From: Piscirickettsiaceae bacterium | GTDB taxonomy: Bacteria; Pseudomonadota; Gammaproteobacteria; Nitrosococcales; Methylophagaceae | Assembly: GCA_018646825.1 (NCBI GenBank) | Contig: JABGUA010000030.1 | Location: 1-22,594 of the forward strand | Length of the DNA: 22,594 bases | Direction of reading: 5' to 3' | Shown here: piece by piece, positions 1-8,293 of the stretch | Position numbering within the stretch: position 1 is the stretch's first letter | Layout: each line of letters opens with the position of its first letter | The notes under the pieces: generated by a model | What the model saw: only the letters and a program-made list of their open reading frames with translations | Told to the model about the DNA's origin: nothing | Databases searched by the model: none | Program-made: the position numbers and the translations under genes

Positions 1-1032
1 ACATTCCAAGATAAATTGGCGGAAGAAGGCATTTTGTTTATGCCGTTTTCGAAAGCGGTTAAACAATACCCTGAATTACTGAAAAAGTACCTCGGTAGTG
101 TGGTGTCATACCGTGATAATTATTATGCGGCATTGAATTCAGCCGTGTTTAGTGATGGCTCATTTGTTTATATTCCGAAAGGCGTTCGTTGCCCGATGGA
201 ACTATCGACCTATTTCCGGATTAATGCCGCCAATACAGGACAGTTTGAGCGAACATTGATTATTGCTGATGATGATTCGCACGTGAGCTATTTGGAAGGC
301 TGTACTGCACCGATGCGTGATGAAAATCAATTGCATGCTGCTGTGGTCGAGTTGGTGGCAATGGATCGCGCCGAGATTAAATATTCAACCGTACAGAATT
401 GGTACCCCGGCGATGAAAATGGTAAGGGTGGTATTTATAATTTTGTGACCAAACGCGCTGCTTGCCGCGGTGAGAGTTCGAAAGTGTCTTGGACACAAGT
501 TGAAACAGGATCTGCAATTACTTGGAAATATCCGAGCGTGATATTACAAGGTGATAATTCGACGGGTGAGTTTTATTCCGTTGCTGTCACTAATAATATG
601 CAGCAGGCGGATACCGGCACCAAGATGATTCATTTGGGTAAAAACACAACTTCGACGATTATTTCAAAAGGGATTTCGGCGGGACGTTCATCGAATGCCT
701 ATCGTGGTTTAGTCCGTATTGGCCCGAATGCAGAGAATGCCCGGAATTATACCGAATGTGATTCTTTATTGATGGGTGATACCTGTGCGGCCCACACTTT
801 CCCTTATATAGAGGTGAAGAACCCGACCGCGCAAGTCGAACATGAAGCGTCGACGTCAAAAATCAGTGAAGATCAATTGTTCTATTGTAAACAGCGCGGA
901 ATGGATCTTGAAGATGCTGTGTCGATGATTGTGAATGGCTTTTGTAAAGAAGTGATTCATCAGTTGCCAATGGAGTTTGCCGTAGAAGCACAAAATTTAT
1001 TGGGCTTGTCATTAGAAGGATCAGTTGGTTAA
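1..1032 (+). CDS. sufB: SufB, Fe-S cluster scaffold subunit (5' partial)
   Basis: SufB is the main scaffold of the cytosolic SufBCD complex, where iron-sulfur clusters are assembled from sulfide delivered by SufS and its partner. The reading frame is open from base 1, so the gene enters from outside. About 343 codons are present against roughly 480-495 in the family, so some 140-150 N-terminal residues are missing. The visible part is the right-handed beta-helix and C-terminal region. Recognisable SufB segments are FVYIPKGVRC, YLEGCTAP, STVQNWYPGDE, KGISAG and NYTECDSLLMGD. The end reads PMEFAVEAQNLLGLSLEGSVG. It is followed after 55 bases by sufC, so it is the first visible gene of the suf operon. 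The operon promoter and any IscR or SufR regulator would lie upstream of the window. The identification is essentially certain. Confidence 0.97.
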   Translation, partial: TFQDKLAEEGILFMPFSKAVKQYPELLKKYLGSVVSYRDNYYAALNSAVFSDGSFVYIPKGVRCPMELSTYFRINAANTGQFERTLIIADDDSHVSYLEGCTAPMRDENQLHAAVVELVAMDRAEIKYSTVQNWYPGDENGKGGIYNFVTKRAACRGESSKVSWTQVETGSAITWKYPSVILQGDNSTGEFYSVAVTNNMQQADTGTKMIHLGKNTTSTIISKGISAGRSSNAYRGLVRIGPNAENARNYTECDSLLMGDTCAAHTFPYIEVKNPTAQVEHEASTSKISEDQLFYCKQRGMDLEDAVSMIVNGFCKEVIHQLPMEFAVEAQNLLGLSLEGSVG

Positions 1033-1087
1033 TTCCATCCGGTCACTTTGCTGTTTATATATGAACTTTATTTGAAAGAGATAAAAC

Positions 1088-1843
1088 ATGTTAGAAATTA
1101 AAAACCTCCATGCCAGTGTCGATGGTAAAGATATCCTTAAAGGGATTAACCTTAGCGTTAAAGCGGGCGAAGTCCATGCGATTATGGGGCCAAATGGGGC
1201 GGGGAAAAGTACCTTGTCCAATGTGTTAGCTGGGCGCGAGGGTTATGAGATTACCCAAGGATCTGTTAGCTATAAAGGCGAGAATTTATTAGAACTGCCA
1301 GCTGAAGAGCGTGCACGTCGTGGTGTGTTTTTAGCATTTCAGTACCCAGTTGAAATTCCAGGTGTTAGCAATATTTATTTATTAAAGGCTGCGGTTAATG
1401 CGGTCCGTCAACATCAAGGTTTGGATGACTTAGATGCGATGGATTTTTTGACTTTGGTCAGAGAAAAGCTTGCCTTGGTTAATATGGATGAAGCGTTCAT
1501 GTATCGTGGCGTAAATGAAGGTTTTTCTGGCGGTGAAAAGAAACGCAATGAAATCTTGCAAATGGCGTTATTAGAACCATCGTTAGCGATTTTAGATGAA
1601 ACAGATTCGGGCTTGGATATTGATGCTTTAAGGACTGTATCTGAGGGAGTGAATGCCTTGCGTTCAGCTGATCGTTCTATTGTGATGATTACCCATTATC
1701 AGCGTTTACTAGATTATATCGTGCCTGACTTTGTCCATGTTTTATCCGATGGCCAGATTGTTAAATCAGGTGATAAAGAGTTGGCGAAAGAATTAGAAAG
1801 TAAAGGCTATACATGGGTGCATGCAGAAGGCCCAGCCGCATGA
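1088..1843 (+). CDS. sufC: SufC, ATPase of the SufBCD complex
   Basis: SufC is an ABC-type cytosolic ATPase that drives conformational change in SufB-SufD during cluster assembly; it is not a transporter. The 251-residue protein has Walker A GPNGAGKST near residues 35-43, a Q-loop (AFQYPVEIPG), the ABC signature FSGGEKKRNE and Walker B LAILDETDSGLD with the H-loop histidine in ITHYQR. The signature with KKRNE and the DSGLD motif mark it as SufC rather than a generic ABC ATPase. The ATG start has a purine-rich ribosome site (GAAAGAGA) about 6 bases upstream. The stop overlaps the sufD start as ATGA, so the two are probably translationally coupled. Confidence 0.97.
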   Translation: MLEIKNLHASVDGKDILKGINLSVKAGEVHAIMGPNGAGKSTLSNVLAGREGYEITQGSVSYKGENLLELPAEERARRGVFLAFQYPVEIPGVSNIYLLKAAVNAVRQHQGLDDLDAMDFLTLVREKLALVNMDEAFMYRGVNEGFSGGEKKRNEILQMALLEPSLAILDETDSGLDIDALRTVSEGVNALRSADRSIVMITHYQRLLDYIVPDFVHVLSDGQIVKSGDKELAKELESKGYTWVHAEGPAA

Positions 1844-3147
1844 AACAGTTAACTGAATTAGCGACACCCTTTGCCAGTGTGGCAGAGAGTAGCGAACTGC
1901 CAGGACAAGAATTAGCTTGGTTGCAAACACTGCGTCAGCGTGCTTTGACTCAGTTTTCGGAAGTAGGTCTACCCGCTAAGAAACATGAAGATTGGAAATA
2001 CACCAGTTTATGGAATCTATCGCAACACCCTTTTACCCATCAGGCTGGTGCGTCTAGCGTTGATGCCGCACAAGTTGAGGGCTTGGCTTTATTGGATGAT
2101 GCTTATCGTCTGGTCATAGTTGATGGTCAATATATGGCCGCTTTATCTCAGTTGGACAATTTACCAGCGGGGGTAACTGTTCTTCCTTTTTCAGCATCTT
2201 TAGCATCTGTCGAGCAACAGCTTGGTCAGCAAGTGGCATTAGACAAAGCGGGTTTGACGGCATTAAATACTTTGCTGATGAAAGAAGGTGTGATGGTCCA
2301 TATTGCCGTGGATACTGTGGTTGATAAGCCGATTGAATTACTGGTTATCAATAGTGGTTCAACAGCGGATTTGGCAACACATTTACGTAATATGATTGTG
2401 TTGGATACCAATGCAAAAGCGACGGTGATTGAACATTATGTTGGCGTTACAGATAGCGTTAATTTTACGAATGTGGTGAGTGAAGTGGTGTTGGCTGATC
2501 AGGCTGAGCTATTTCATTATAAATTGCAGCAAGAGTCACATCAGGCTTTTCATATTGCAACCATAGCAGCCAAGCAAGCAGCAGGCAGTCAATGGCATAC
2601 CCAAAACATCACCTTGGGCGGTAAGTTATCGCGTAATGATGTTCATAGTCGTCTTGAAGGTGAACAGTCGCATACCACGATGGATGGTTTGTATTTATTG
2701 AATGATGAGCAGCACGCTGACACCCATACCCGCATTGATCATCTCGTGCCTAATACCACCAGTAATGAGTTGTATAAAGGGGTATTGAATGATGAGTGTC
2801 ATGGTGTGTTTAATGGCAAAGTGATTGTGCATAAAGATGCGCAAAAAACTGATTCGAATCAATATAACCATAATCTGTTGTTATCACGTGATTGTGAAAT
2901 TGATACTAAACCTGAAATGGAAATCTATGCCGATGATGTGAAATGCGGTCATGGTAGTACCGTTGGGCAGTTGGATATGGATCAGTTGTTTTTCCTACGG
3001 GCGCGAGGTTTAGATGAAGTTACAGCCAGAAGCTTATTGACACATGCTTTTGCTGTTGAGGTGCTAGACCGGATTCCTTCAGAGACAATTCGTCAGGCCC
3101 TGTCTGCTGTCATTGAGCAGCGCTTACCTCGTGGTATCAACAACTAA
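1840..3147 (+). CDS. sufD: SufD, Fe-S cluster assembly scaffold partner
   Basis: SufD is the SufB paralogue that completes the SufBC2D scaffold and is linked to iron entry and cluster formation. The protein is 435 residues. The C-terminal half carries the shared SufB/SufD beta-helix fold, with segments TTMDGLYLLN, HVDT-like HADTHTRIDH, GVFNGKVIVHKDAQKTD, CGHGSTVGQLD and a final helix RSLLTHAFAVEVLDRI. I chose ATG 1840 because it overlaps the sufC stop (ATGA) and has AGAAGG upstream. An in-frame GTG at 1813 would add nine unlikely residues inside sufC. The stop overlaps the sufS start by one base (TAATG). Confidence 0.95.
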   Translation: MKQLTELATPFASVAESSELPGQELAWLQTLRQRALTQFSEVGLPAKKHEDWKYTSLWNLSQHPFTHQAGASSVDAAQVEGLALLDDAYRLVIVDGQYMAALSQLDNLPAGVTVLPFSASLASVEQQLGQQVALDKAGLTALNTLLMKEGVMVHIAVDTVVDKPIELLVINSGSTADLATHLRNMIVLDTNAKATVIEHYVGVTDSVNFTNVVSEVVLADQAELFHYKLQQESHQAFHIATIAAKQAAGSQWHTQNITLGGKLSRNDVHSRLEGEQSHTTMDGLYLLNDEQHADTHTRIDHLVPNTTSNELYKGVLNDECHGVFNGKVIVHKDAQKTDSNQYNHNLLLSRDCEIDTKPEMEIYADDVKCGHGSTVGQLDMDQLFFLRARGLDEVTARSLLTHAFAVEVLDRIPSETIRQALSAVIEQRLPRGINN

Positions 3148-4370
3148 TGAGTGGATTAGATATTCAGGCGATTAGGAAAGACTTTCCTATTCTTGAGCAA
3201 GAAATTTATGGTTTTCCATTGGCCTATTTAGATAATGCCGCAAGCAGTCAAAAGCCAGTGCAAGTCATTGATGCGGTTGCCAATTATTACCGGAAAGATA
3301 ATGCCAATGTGCATCGTGGTGTACATCGTTTAAGTCAGCGTGCAACGGATGCTTATGAAGGGGCTCGCAGTAAAGTTCGCGGTTTTTTAAATGCACAGTC
3401 TGATAAAGAGATTGTGTTTGTCCGAGGTGCGACGGAAGCCATTAATTTAGTTGCTCATAGTTTTGTACGCCCTATGCTGAATTCGGGTGATGAAATACTG
3501 ATTAGCCATATGGAGCATCATGCCAATATTGTACCTTGGCAGATGTTATGTGATGACGTCGGTGCTAAGTTGGTCGTGATTCCGATGACTCAACGCGGTG
3601 AGCTAGATTTAAGTACCTTTGATGATTTACTGACGGCCAAAACAAAGATAATGGCGGTCGGCCAAGTGTCTAATGCCTTAGGTACGATTAATCCAGTTAA
3701 AATGATGACTGAAAAGGCCCACGCTAAGGGTATTCCTGTTTTGATTGATGGCGCGCAAGCGGTGCCCCATATGCCGGCAGATGTACAAGATTTAGATTGC
3801 GATTTTTATGTGTTTTCTGGCCATAAAATGTTCGCGCCAACGGGTATTGGTGCTTTATACGGAAAACAAGCTTTATTGGAAGAGATGGTGCCATGGCAAG
3901 GCGGTGGCGATATGATTTTATCTGTGAGCTTTGAGAAGACACAATATAATGAGTTGCCGTATAAGTTTGAAGCGGGTACACCGAATATTTCAGGTGCGAT
4001 AGGCCTTGGTGCCGCAATTGATTATATGCAGTCGATTGGTATCCCAGAATTAGCCGCCTATGAGCATAGTTTATTGGATTATGCGACCCAAAAAGTGGGT
4101 GAGTTAGAAGGCATACAGATTATTGGTACGGCAGAGAAAAAAGCCAGTGTCTTGTCGTTTATGATTGATGGCGTTCACCCGCATGATGTTGGCACCATTT
4201 TCGATCAACAAGGTGTGGCAATACGGACGGGTCATCATTGTGCCCAACCTGTGATGCAGTTTTTTGGTATTCCAGCCACGGCGCGTGCATCTTTCGCTTT
4301 TTATAATACGATGGATGAGGTCGATGCATTAGTTGATGCCATTCAAAAAGTACAGGAGCTATTTGCCTAA
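3147..4370 (+). CDS. sufS: SufS, group II cysteine desulfurase
   Basis: SufS is a PLP-dependent cysteine desulfurase that turns L-cysteine into L-alanine and leaves a persulfide on its active cysteine for cluster assembly. At 407 residues it matches the family length. The PLP lysine is K227 in SGHKMFAPTGIG. The catalytic cysteine is C365 in RTGHHCAQP, the short-loop arrangement of group II enzymes, which need an activating partner (SufE or SufU). The N-terminus has DFPIL and YLDNAASSQKP as in SufS. It overlaps sufD by one base (TAATG) and sufU in the same way at its end. No sufE is visible, so the downstream SufU-type protein is the likely sulfur acceptor. Confidence 0.96.
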   Translation: MSGLDIQAIRKDFPILEQEIYGFPLAYLDNAASSQKPVQVIDAVANYYRKDNANVHRGVHRLSQRATDAYEGARSKVRGFLNAQSDKEIVFVRGATEAINLVAHSFVRPMLNSGDEILISHMEHHANIVPWQMLCDDVGAKLVVIPMTQRGELDLSTFDDLLTAKTKIMAVGQVSNALGTINPVKMMTEKAHAKGIPVLIDGAQAVPHMPADVQDLDCDFYVFSGHKMFAPTGIGALYGKQALLEEMVPWQGGGDMILSVSFEKTQYNELPYKFEAGTPNISGAIGLGAAIDYMQSIGIPELAAYEHSLLDYATQKVGELEGIQIIGTAEKKASVLSFMIDGVHPHDVGTIFDQQGVAIRTGHHCAQPVMQFFGIPATARASFAFYNTMDEVDALVDAIQKVQELFA

Positions 4371-4822
4371 TGAGTGGTGCGGATTTAAGAGATTTATACC
4401 AACAAGTGATCATGGATCACAATAAAAAGCCACGTAATTTTCGGGATATGGCAGATGCTAATCATCTTGCACACGGAAATAACCCACTTTGTGGTGATGC
4501 TTTAGTGGTCTATGTAAAGCTCAATGGTGATGTGATCGAAGACTTGAGTTTTCAAGGCAGCGGTTGTGCCATTTCTGTCGCCTCAGCATCGTTGATGACG
4601 GAAGCTCTAAAGGGAAAAACAATTGCTGAAGCTGATGCGGTTTATCAACAAATCCATGCACAAATGACCGGTGGTGAAGTCGATATGGCGACATTAGGCA
4701 AGTTAGAAGTATTAGGGGGTGTAAAGGAGTTTCCGGCCCGAGTTAAATGTGCGACGTTATCATGGCATACCATGCATTCTGCAATGGAAAGTGATGTTGA
4801 TAGCGAAGTGACAACAGAGTAA
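4370..4822 (+). CDS. sufU: SufU-type sulfur acceptor / scaffold-like protein
   Basis: This 150-residue protein has the IscU/NifU N-terminal fold. SufU relatives bind zinc and accept the persulfide from SufS, replacing SufE. Three cysteines and an aspartate sit at C41 and D43 (NPLCGDAL), C66 (GSGCAIS) and C127 (RVKCATLSW), almost exactly the spacing of the Bacillus SufU zinc site. The long stretch between C66 and C127, including GGEVDMATLG, is the SufU-type insertion that IscU lacks. IscU's LPPVK chaperone motif is not seen. Position right after sufS with a one-base overlap supports the SufS-SufU pairing. Whether it also acts as a cluster scaffold cannot be told from sequence. Confidence 0.92.
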   Translation: MSGADLRDLYQQVIMDHNKKPRNFRDMADANHLAHGNNPLCGDALVVYVKLNGDVIEDLSFQGSGCAISVASASLMTEALKGKTIAEADAVYQQIHAQMTGGEVDMATLGKLEVLGGVKEFPARVKCATLSWHTMHSAMESDVDSEVTTE

Positions 4823-4828
4823 GCGACA

Positions 4829-5161
4829 ATGAGTGAAGAACTATTCAAACCGAGTGTGGCAGAGTTAAAAGAAGATGTCATCGATATGTTAAAAACGATC
4901 TATGATCCTGAAATCCCCGTCAATATTTATGAATTGGGTTTGATATATGTGATCGATATCAGTGAGTCATTTGTCGTTGATATTAAAATGACGTTGACGG
5001 CACCGGGCTGTCCTGTTGCACAAACATTTCCAGGTGAAATCGAAGCGAAAGTCGGGTCGGTCCCTGGCGTAGGAGAGGCCCACGTTGAAGTAATTTGGGA
5101 ACCGACTTGGACTAAAGATATGATGTCAGAAGCGGCGCAATTACAATTGGGCTTCTTTTAG
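4829..5161 (+). CDS. sufT: SufT-like MIP18/DUF59 Fe-S maturation factor
   Basis: This is a 110-residue single-domain MIP18 (DUF59) protein. Homologues in suf operons (SufT) support Fe-S protein maturation, and the eukaryotic CIA2 proteins share the fold. The family signatures are DPEIPVNIYELGLIY at residues 26-40 and TLTAPGCP with the conserved cysteine C61, followed by a GVGEAHVEVIWEPTWT segment close to the C-terminus. It has no N-terminal or C-terminal fusion partner. Six bases separate it from sufU, so it belongs to the same transcript, and it is the last gene before the terminator. The exact step it performs is inferred from family and context. Confidence 0.92.
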   Translation: MSEELFKPSVAELKEDVIDMLKTIYDPEIPVNIYELGLIYVIDISESFVVDIKMTLTAPGCPVAQTFPGEIEAKVGSVPGVGEAHVEVIWEPTWTKDMMSEAAQLQLGFF

Positions 5162-5243
5162 GCAATATGTTATTGTTTTTTGTGTAGGCTGGCGGTTTTT
5201 CAAACTCTATCTTTGATTACGTTTTGACCTATCCTGATTATTT

Positions 5244-5275
5244 TAAGCCAACAATTATGTTGGCTTATTTGTTTA
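5244..5275 (+). terminator. Hairpin terminator after the suf operon
   Basis: A perfect 10-bp inverted repeat (TAAGCCAACA, 5244-5253, pairing with 5258-5267) closes a four-base loop and is followed by TTTGTTTATT. The stem is strong and the T tract is broken by G and A, so termination may be partial. A weaker 5-bp hairpin with a clean run of six T lies just after sufT (5163-5181). The strong hairpin ends only about 19 bases before the next start codon, so it may also sit in the leader of the malic enzyme mRNA. Confidence 0.65.
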
Positions 5276-5285
5276 TTGAACGGCG

Positions 5286-6980
5286 ATGATGACAGAGAAG
5301 ATTGCTCAAAAGAGACCTGTTTTTTTACCCTATTCTGGTCCAGCACTACTTAATATCTCTTTGCTTAATAAGGGCTGTGCTTTCTCACGTGAAGAGCGGG
5401 AAGACTTTGGTTTGTTAGGTTTATTGCCCCAACGTTATGAAACGATAGAACAACAGGTAGAACGTGCCTATCAACAATATTCGAGTTTTGATGATCCGAT
5501 CAATCAGCATATTTATCTTCGTGCAACACAAGACAGTAATGAGACCTTATTTTACCGTTTAGTCAATGAGCATATAGAAGAGATGATGCCGATCATTTAT
5601 ACACCCACGGTTGGTGATGCTTGTGAACGGTTTTCAGAGATTTATCGCCGTGCACGTGGTTTGTTTATTTCTTATCCCGATCGCCATGATATTGATGCGA
5701 TATTAGCCAATGTGACTAAGCTGAATGTGAAAGTCATTGTGGTGACAGATGGCAGCCGGATTTTAGGACTGGGCGATCAGGGGATTGGCGGGATGGGAAT
5801 TCCGATTGGCAAGCTGTCCTTGTATACAGCCTGTGGTGGGATTAGCCCAGCTTATACTTTACCGATCATGTTGGATGTTGGTACCGATAACAAAAGTCTA
5901 TTAGATGACCCGTTTTATATGGGCTGGCATCATCCCCGGATTGCACAAGCAGAATATAATGCGTTTTTAGATTTATTTATTCAGGGTGTTAAACGACGCT
6001 GGCCGTCAGTTTTATTACAGTTTGAAGACTTTAATCAAACTAATGCTTTGCCGTTATTAAAACGTTATCGTAATGAAATTTGTTGTTTTAACGATGATAT
6101 TCAAGGTACGGCTGTTGTGACAGTCGGCACACTATTATCTGCTTGCCGGGTGAGAAATGAACCGTTAAGTCAACAGACGATCGTATTTGCAGGAGCGGGT
6201 TCCGCTGGCTGTGGGATTGCAGAACAAATCATTACACAGATGTGTGCTGAAGGTATTTCGGAATTACAGGCGAGAAGTCAGGTCTTTATGGTTGATCGCG
6301 ATGGTTTATTAGTCTCATCGATGTCATCGATTTTAGACTTCCAATTTCCATTGTCTAAAGATCAGCGTCAGATTGCTGCTTGGGTTTGTTCGGGTGACTA
6401 TCCGTCGTTAGAAGAAACAGTTCGCTTTGCTGAACCGACCATCTTAATTGGGGTGTCAGGCCAAGCAGGTTTATTCACCAAAGCCATTATAGAAAGGATG
6501 TTATCTGCCTGTGATGCACCTATTATCTTACCTTTGAGTAACCCTTCGAAACAGATAGAGGCGACACCAGAACAGCTAATTAAGTGGACGAAAGGCAGCG
6601 CGATTGTGGCAACAGGGAGCCCATTTGATCCGGTTGCCTATGGTGGTCGTAGTTATATTATTCCGCAATGTAATAATAGTTATATATTTCCTGGGTTTGG
6701 TTTGGCAGTTGTTGCTGCTAACATTCGACATATTAGTGATGAAATGTTGGTTGCTGCGAGCGAGGTATTAGCAAAAGCATCTCCAACGAGTTTGAATAAA
6801 GACGATGCTTTATTACCTAAGCTTTCGGATATAGGCCAATTGAGTAAAGTGATTGCGTTTTCTGTAAGTAAAATTGCATTTGAGCAAGGGCTTGCAGAGC
6901 CAATGACTGATGCTGCTTTGAATGCTGCGATTGAGGCGCAATTTTGGTTGCCAGAGTATCGTGAATATAAGCAGGTTTAG
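5286..6980 (+). CDS. maeA: NAD-dependent malic enzyme (MaeA/SfcA type)
   Basis: Malic enzyme oxidatively decarboxylates L-malate to pyruvate and CO2. The 564-residue length and the close resemblance to the E. coli 565-residue MaeA favour the NAD-preferring large-subunit class. Visible motifs are YTPTVGDACERFSEI, the malate and lysine region VVTDGSRILGLGDQG and GGMGIPIGK, the metal site FEDFNQTNA with FNDDIQGTA, the Rossmann loop GAGSAGCGIAE, and LSNPS, ATGSPF and QCNNSYIFPG. The start is ATG 5286 or the adjacent ATG 5289. Neither has a good Shine-Dalgarno sequence. It seems to be a single-gene unit: a hairpin precedes it and 229 bases without a gene follow. NAD versus NADP preference is inferred from family only. 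Confidence 0.95.
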   Translation: MMTEKIAQKRPVFLPYSGPALLNISLLNKGCAFSREEREDFGLLGLLPQRYETIEQQVERAYQQYSSFDDPINQHIYLRATQDSNETLFYRLVNEHIEEMMPIIYTPTVGDACERFSEIYRRARGLFISYPDRHDIDAILANVTKLNVKVIVVTDGSRILGLGDQGIGGMGIPIGKLSLYTACGGISPAYTLPIMLDVGTDNKSLLDDPFYMGWHHPRIAQAEYNAFLDLFIQGVKRRWPSVLLQFEDFNQTNALPLLKRYRNEICCFNDDIQGTAVVTVGTLLSACRVRNEPLSQQTIVFAGAGSAGCGIAEQIITQMCAEGISELQARSQVFMVDRDGLLVSSMSSILDFQFPLSKDQRQIAAWVCSGDYPSLEETVRFAEPTILIGVSGQAGLFTKAIIERMLSACDAPIILPLSNPSKQIEATPEQLIKWTKGSAIVATGSPFDPVAYGGRSYIIPQCNNSYIFPGFGLAVVAANIRHISDEMLVAASEVLAKASPTSLNKDDALLPKLSDIGQLSKVIAFSVSKIAFEQGLAEPMTDAALNAAIEAQFWLPEYREYKQV

Positions 6981-7209
6981 TTTCCAAATAGAGACTGAAC
7001 TCTGGGCAGTTAAAAATTTGTGTTTTGAACAAACTCTAAAATGAAGTTTGGATGAAATTAGAACAAGTTTAAGAACAGTGCTACTGAAATTGTGACGGTA
7101 TATTACCTATCTGTTTTAAGGTGTGATACCAAAGAATGGCCTTCAGATTAAAATTACAGGGTCGAATTAAGTAAGAGTTTGAAAATAAAATAAATAAGGT
7201 GGGACGGCG

Positions 7210-7560
7210 ATGGCTTATACAGAAAAATTTCAAAAATTAGCGGATGGTGCCTGCTCCCGTGTTGAAGGTGTTTCACCTGAAAGGGTTGATGACTTTCTTT
7301 CTGAAGGGGCTATAGCGCTAGATATCCGTGATAGTGAAGAGCATAAAGCAGGGCATATTACAGGATCGATAAATATCAGCAGGGGAAAACTTGAAATGAT
7401 CGTAGAAAGTGAAATCCCGGATTTGATGACAACCGTTTTATGTTATTGCAATGCAGTCAACCGGGGTGCATTGTCAGCCGACACTTTGCGTAGTATGGGT
7501 TATGTTAATGCTAAGTATATTGATGGCGGCTTAATCGGCTATAACGCCTTATCTGAGTAA
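7210..7560 (+). CDS. Single-domain rhodanese-like protein, copy 1
   Basis: This is a 116-residue cytosolic rhodanese-domain protein, probably a sulfurtransferase that carries sulfur as a cysteine persulfide. The domain fills most of the chain after a roughly 20-residue amphipathic lead (MAYTEKFQKLADG). ALDIRDSEEHKAGHI is the typical rhodanese DxRxxxEY/H-xxGHI block. The active-site loop is C80-N-A-V-N-R85, the six-residue loop usual for single-domain sulfurtransferases. C78 lies two residues before it, giving CYC. A ribosome site (AAGGTGGG) lies upstream of ATG 7210. It is a paralogue of the gene at 7879, about 64% identical by eye. The physiological substrate is unknown. Thiosulfate, polysulfide or persulfide transfer are all possible. 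Confidence 0.85.
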   Translation: MAYTEKFQKLADGACSRVEGVSPERVDDFLSEGAIALDIRDSEEHKAGHITGSINISRGKLEMIVESEIPDLMTTVLCYCNAVNRGALSADTLRSMGYVNAKYIDGGLIGYNALSE

Positions 7561-7594
7561 ATTATAATCTTGCTTATATTTCTGTGTCCGCTGT

Positions 7595-7684
7595 TCAAGG
7601 CGGTCGCGTTTCAGTTTTTCGTTTTATTTTGGCCACAATTGAAAAAATGTGACCTACTTCTTTAGGCAATTTGGCCTTTTCCAT
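7595..7684 (-). CDS. Possible 29-residue small protein, unknown function
   Basis: On the minus strand an ATG at 7684 is preceded at 8 bases by GAGGAA, a good Shine-Dalgarno sequence. It opens a 29-codon frame ending in TGA. The peptide starts MEKAKLPKEVG, has a short hydrophobic core (HIFSIVAKI) and a basic tail (KRKTETRPP). I do not recognise it. It could be a real small protein, the start of a decayed gene, or chance. The ribosome site and the charged, non-repetitive composition are the only arguments for it. Confidence 0.22.
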   Translation of the reverse strand: MEKAKLPKEVGHIFSIVAKIKRKTETRPP

Positions 7685-7835
7685 TAAAGTTATTCCTCAA
7701 TGAGTCGGTGTATGTTTTTCATTTCTTATTAGAATGAGATTCTACGTTGCTTTGACAGTTCCAATAATTTTTTTGTTTGAAAGGACGAGATGAGAAAAGT
7801 GCTATTTTTATCACTGCCGTTCATTACTTCATATT

Positions 7836-7848
7836 GTTAATTATTAAC
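7836..7848. promoter_or_regulatory. 13-base perfect palindrome upstream of rhodanese copy 2
   Basis: GTTAAT-T-ATTAAC is a perfect inverted repeat ending 30 bases before ATG 7879. The size and position suit a repressor operator or a dimer-binding site. The region is AT-rich, which raises the chance of a coincidental palindrome. No matching copy is found in front of rhodanese copy 1. Confidence 0.3.
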
Positions 7849-7878
7849 TCATTTTTTATTTAGAGAGACAAAACGAAA

Positions 7879-8226
7879 ATGGCTTATACACAAAAGTTCC
7901 AAAATATGGCTAATGCAGCTCGAGCACGTGTTGAGGAAGTTTTACCGGAGCATGTCGATGCCTTAATGGCCAAGGGCGCGGTTGCTTTAGATATTCGTGA
8001 TAAGGAAGAACATGATGTTGATCATATTCCTAGATCATTGAATATCAGTCGAGGTAAGTTAGAAATGATGGTGGAGGGCGTGATTCCAGATGCAGATACG
8101 TTGATCTTGTGCTATTGCAATGCCATTAATCGCGGTGCTTTAGCAGCTGATAGTCTCAGAGCAATGGGCTATGGTAATGCTAAGTTTATTGTAGGTGGAT
8201 TGATTGCCTACCGCGGATTAGGATAA
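7879..8226 (+). CDS. Single-domain rhodanese-like protein, copy 2
   Basis: This 115-residue paralogue of the gene at 7210 has the same layout: an N-terminal MAYTQKFQ lead, ALDIRDKEEHDVDHI, the shared NISRGKLEM segment, and the active loop C80-N-A-I-N-R85 with the nearby C78. In this copy HKAGHI has become HDVDHI and DGGLIGY has become VGGLIAY. The substitutions are spread evenly and the catalytic residues are kept, so both copies look functional. The two probably arose by tandem duplication, then diverged. A terminator follows at 8294, so it appears to be its own transcription unit or the end of one starting at copy 1. Sulfur transfer is inferred from the family; the partner is unknown. Confidence 0.85.
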   Translation: MAYTQKFQNMANAARARVEEVLPEHVDALMAKGAVALDIRDKEEHDVDHIPRSLNISRGKLEMMVEGVIPDADTLILCYCNAINRGALAADSLRAMGYGNAKFIVGGLIAYRGLG

Positions 8227-8293
8227 AAATAAGCTATTTTTTGAACGTTTATCGTTATGAATTAAGGGTTTAGTTTAGCCGTCTAGTTTGTCT

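Larger units (their letters stand above)
7561..7878. other. 318-base intergenic spacer between the rhodanese paralogues
   Basis: This AT-rich stretch separates the two paralogues. It holds no convincing terminator for the first rhodanese gene, a possible 29-codon minus-strand ORF (7595-7684), and a 13-base perfect palindrome close to the second gene (7836-7848). AGAGAGAC before ATG 7879 is a plausible ribosome site for copy 2. The presence of a palindrome and the length suggest that copy 2 has its own promoter, but I see no clear -35/-10 pair. Confidence 0.6.

Noticed and set aside
1813..1839. Upstream in-frame start for sufD inside sufC
   Set aside because: It adds nine residues with no ribosome site, while ATG 1840 forms the usual ATGA overlap with sufC.
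6981..7209. Promoter search in the gap before rhodanese copy 1
   Set aside because: TATATT near 7099 and several AT-rich blocks exist, but none has a matching -35 at a normal distance, so no site is called.
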